Positions 6,624 to 6,641 of a stretch of 6,641 nt of DNA are shown one piece after another. Where the stretch lies: contig JAAZNR010000056.1 in the NCBI GenBank assembly GCA_012798155.1, positions 1 to 6,641 on the forward strand, in the 5' to 3' direction. Under the pieces are notes generated by a model that worked only from the letters and a program-made list of their open reading frames with translations, ran no database searches and was not told the DNA's origin. Made by a program: the position numbers and the translations under genes. The stretch comes from Thermogutta sp. (lineage in GTDB: Bacteria > Planctomycetota > Planctomycetia > Pirellulales > Thermoguttaceae). Every line of letters starts with the position of its first letter. Within the stretch, counting starts at the first letter, position 1.

Positions 6624-6641
6624 CCCCTATCCCGGAATCAC

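Overview
The window looks like chromosomal DNA of a GC-rich planctomycete, probably in or near the Pirellulales. This rests on three things: the overall look of the protein families (an ABC-2 permease with a very large extracytoplasmic insertion, followed by a membrane-anchored helical-repeat protein), the hairpin-forming GC-rich intergenic repeats, and high GC with strong shadow ORFs. The taxonomic call is by recall of family resemblance, not by a search.

Layout: positions 1-43 are too short to interpret. A leftward gene (44-820) encodes a secreted protein of about 258 residues with a clear signal peptide and no recognised function. Positions 821-1607 are a 787-bp divergent intergenic region. 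Its left half (861-1230) is a mosaic of repeats: two copies of a 22-bp element, two copies of a 57/58-bp hairpin element, two short REP-like hairpins, and two further degenerate copies of the hairpin element's tail. Its right half (1231-1607) has no gene; it holds a weak candidate promoter and the Shine-Dalgarno of the next gene.

Positions 1608-6623 are a tight rightward operon of three genes. They are an ABC-2 type ATP-binding protein (317 aa), a permease (647 aa, about seven membrane segments with an ectodomain of about 290 residues between segments 4 and 5), and a protein with a single N-terminal membrane anchor (712 aa) that is almost entirely alpha-helical and ends in three repeats of about 90-100 residues. 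The genes overlap by 17 bp and 4 bp. All three have a Shine-Dalgarno of the form GAGGTGA or GAGGTGG placed 4-5 nt before the start, so co-translation is likely.

Working model (inference): the ATPase drives the permease from the cytoplasm. The permease ectodomain, and the large anchored helical protein exported on the same side, would form an extracytoplasmic assembly that handles an unknown substrate. The layout recalls GldA/GldF-type ABC systems that have an extra anchored partner, but the third protein does not look like GldG. No defence system, CRISPR array, RNA gene or insertion sequence was found.
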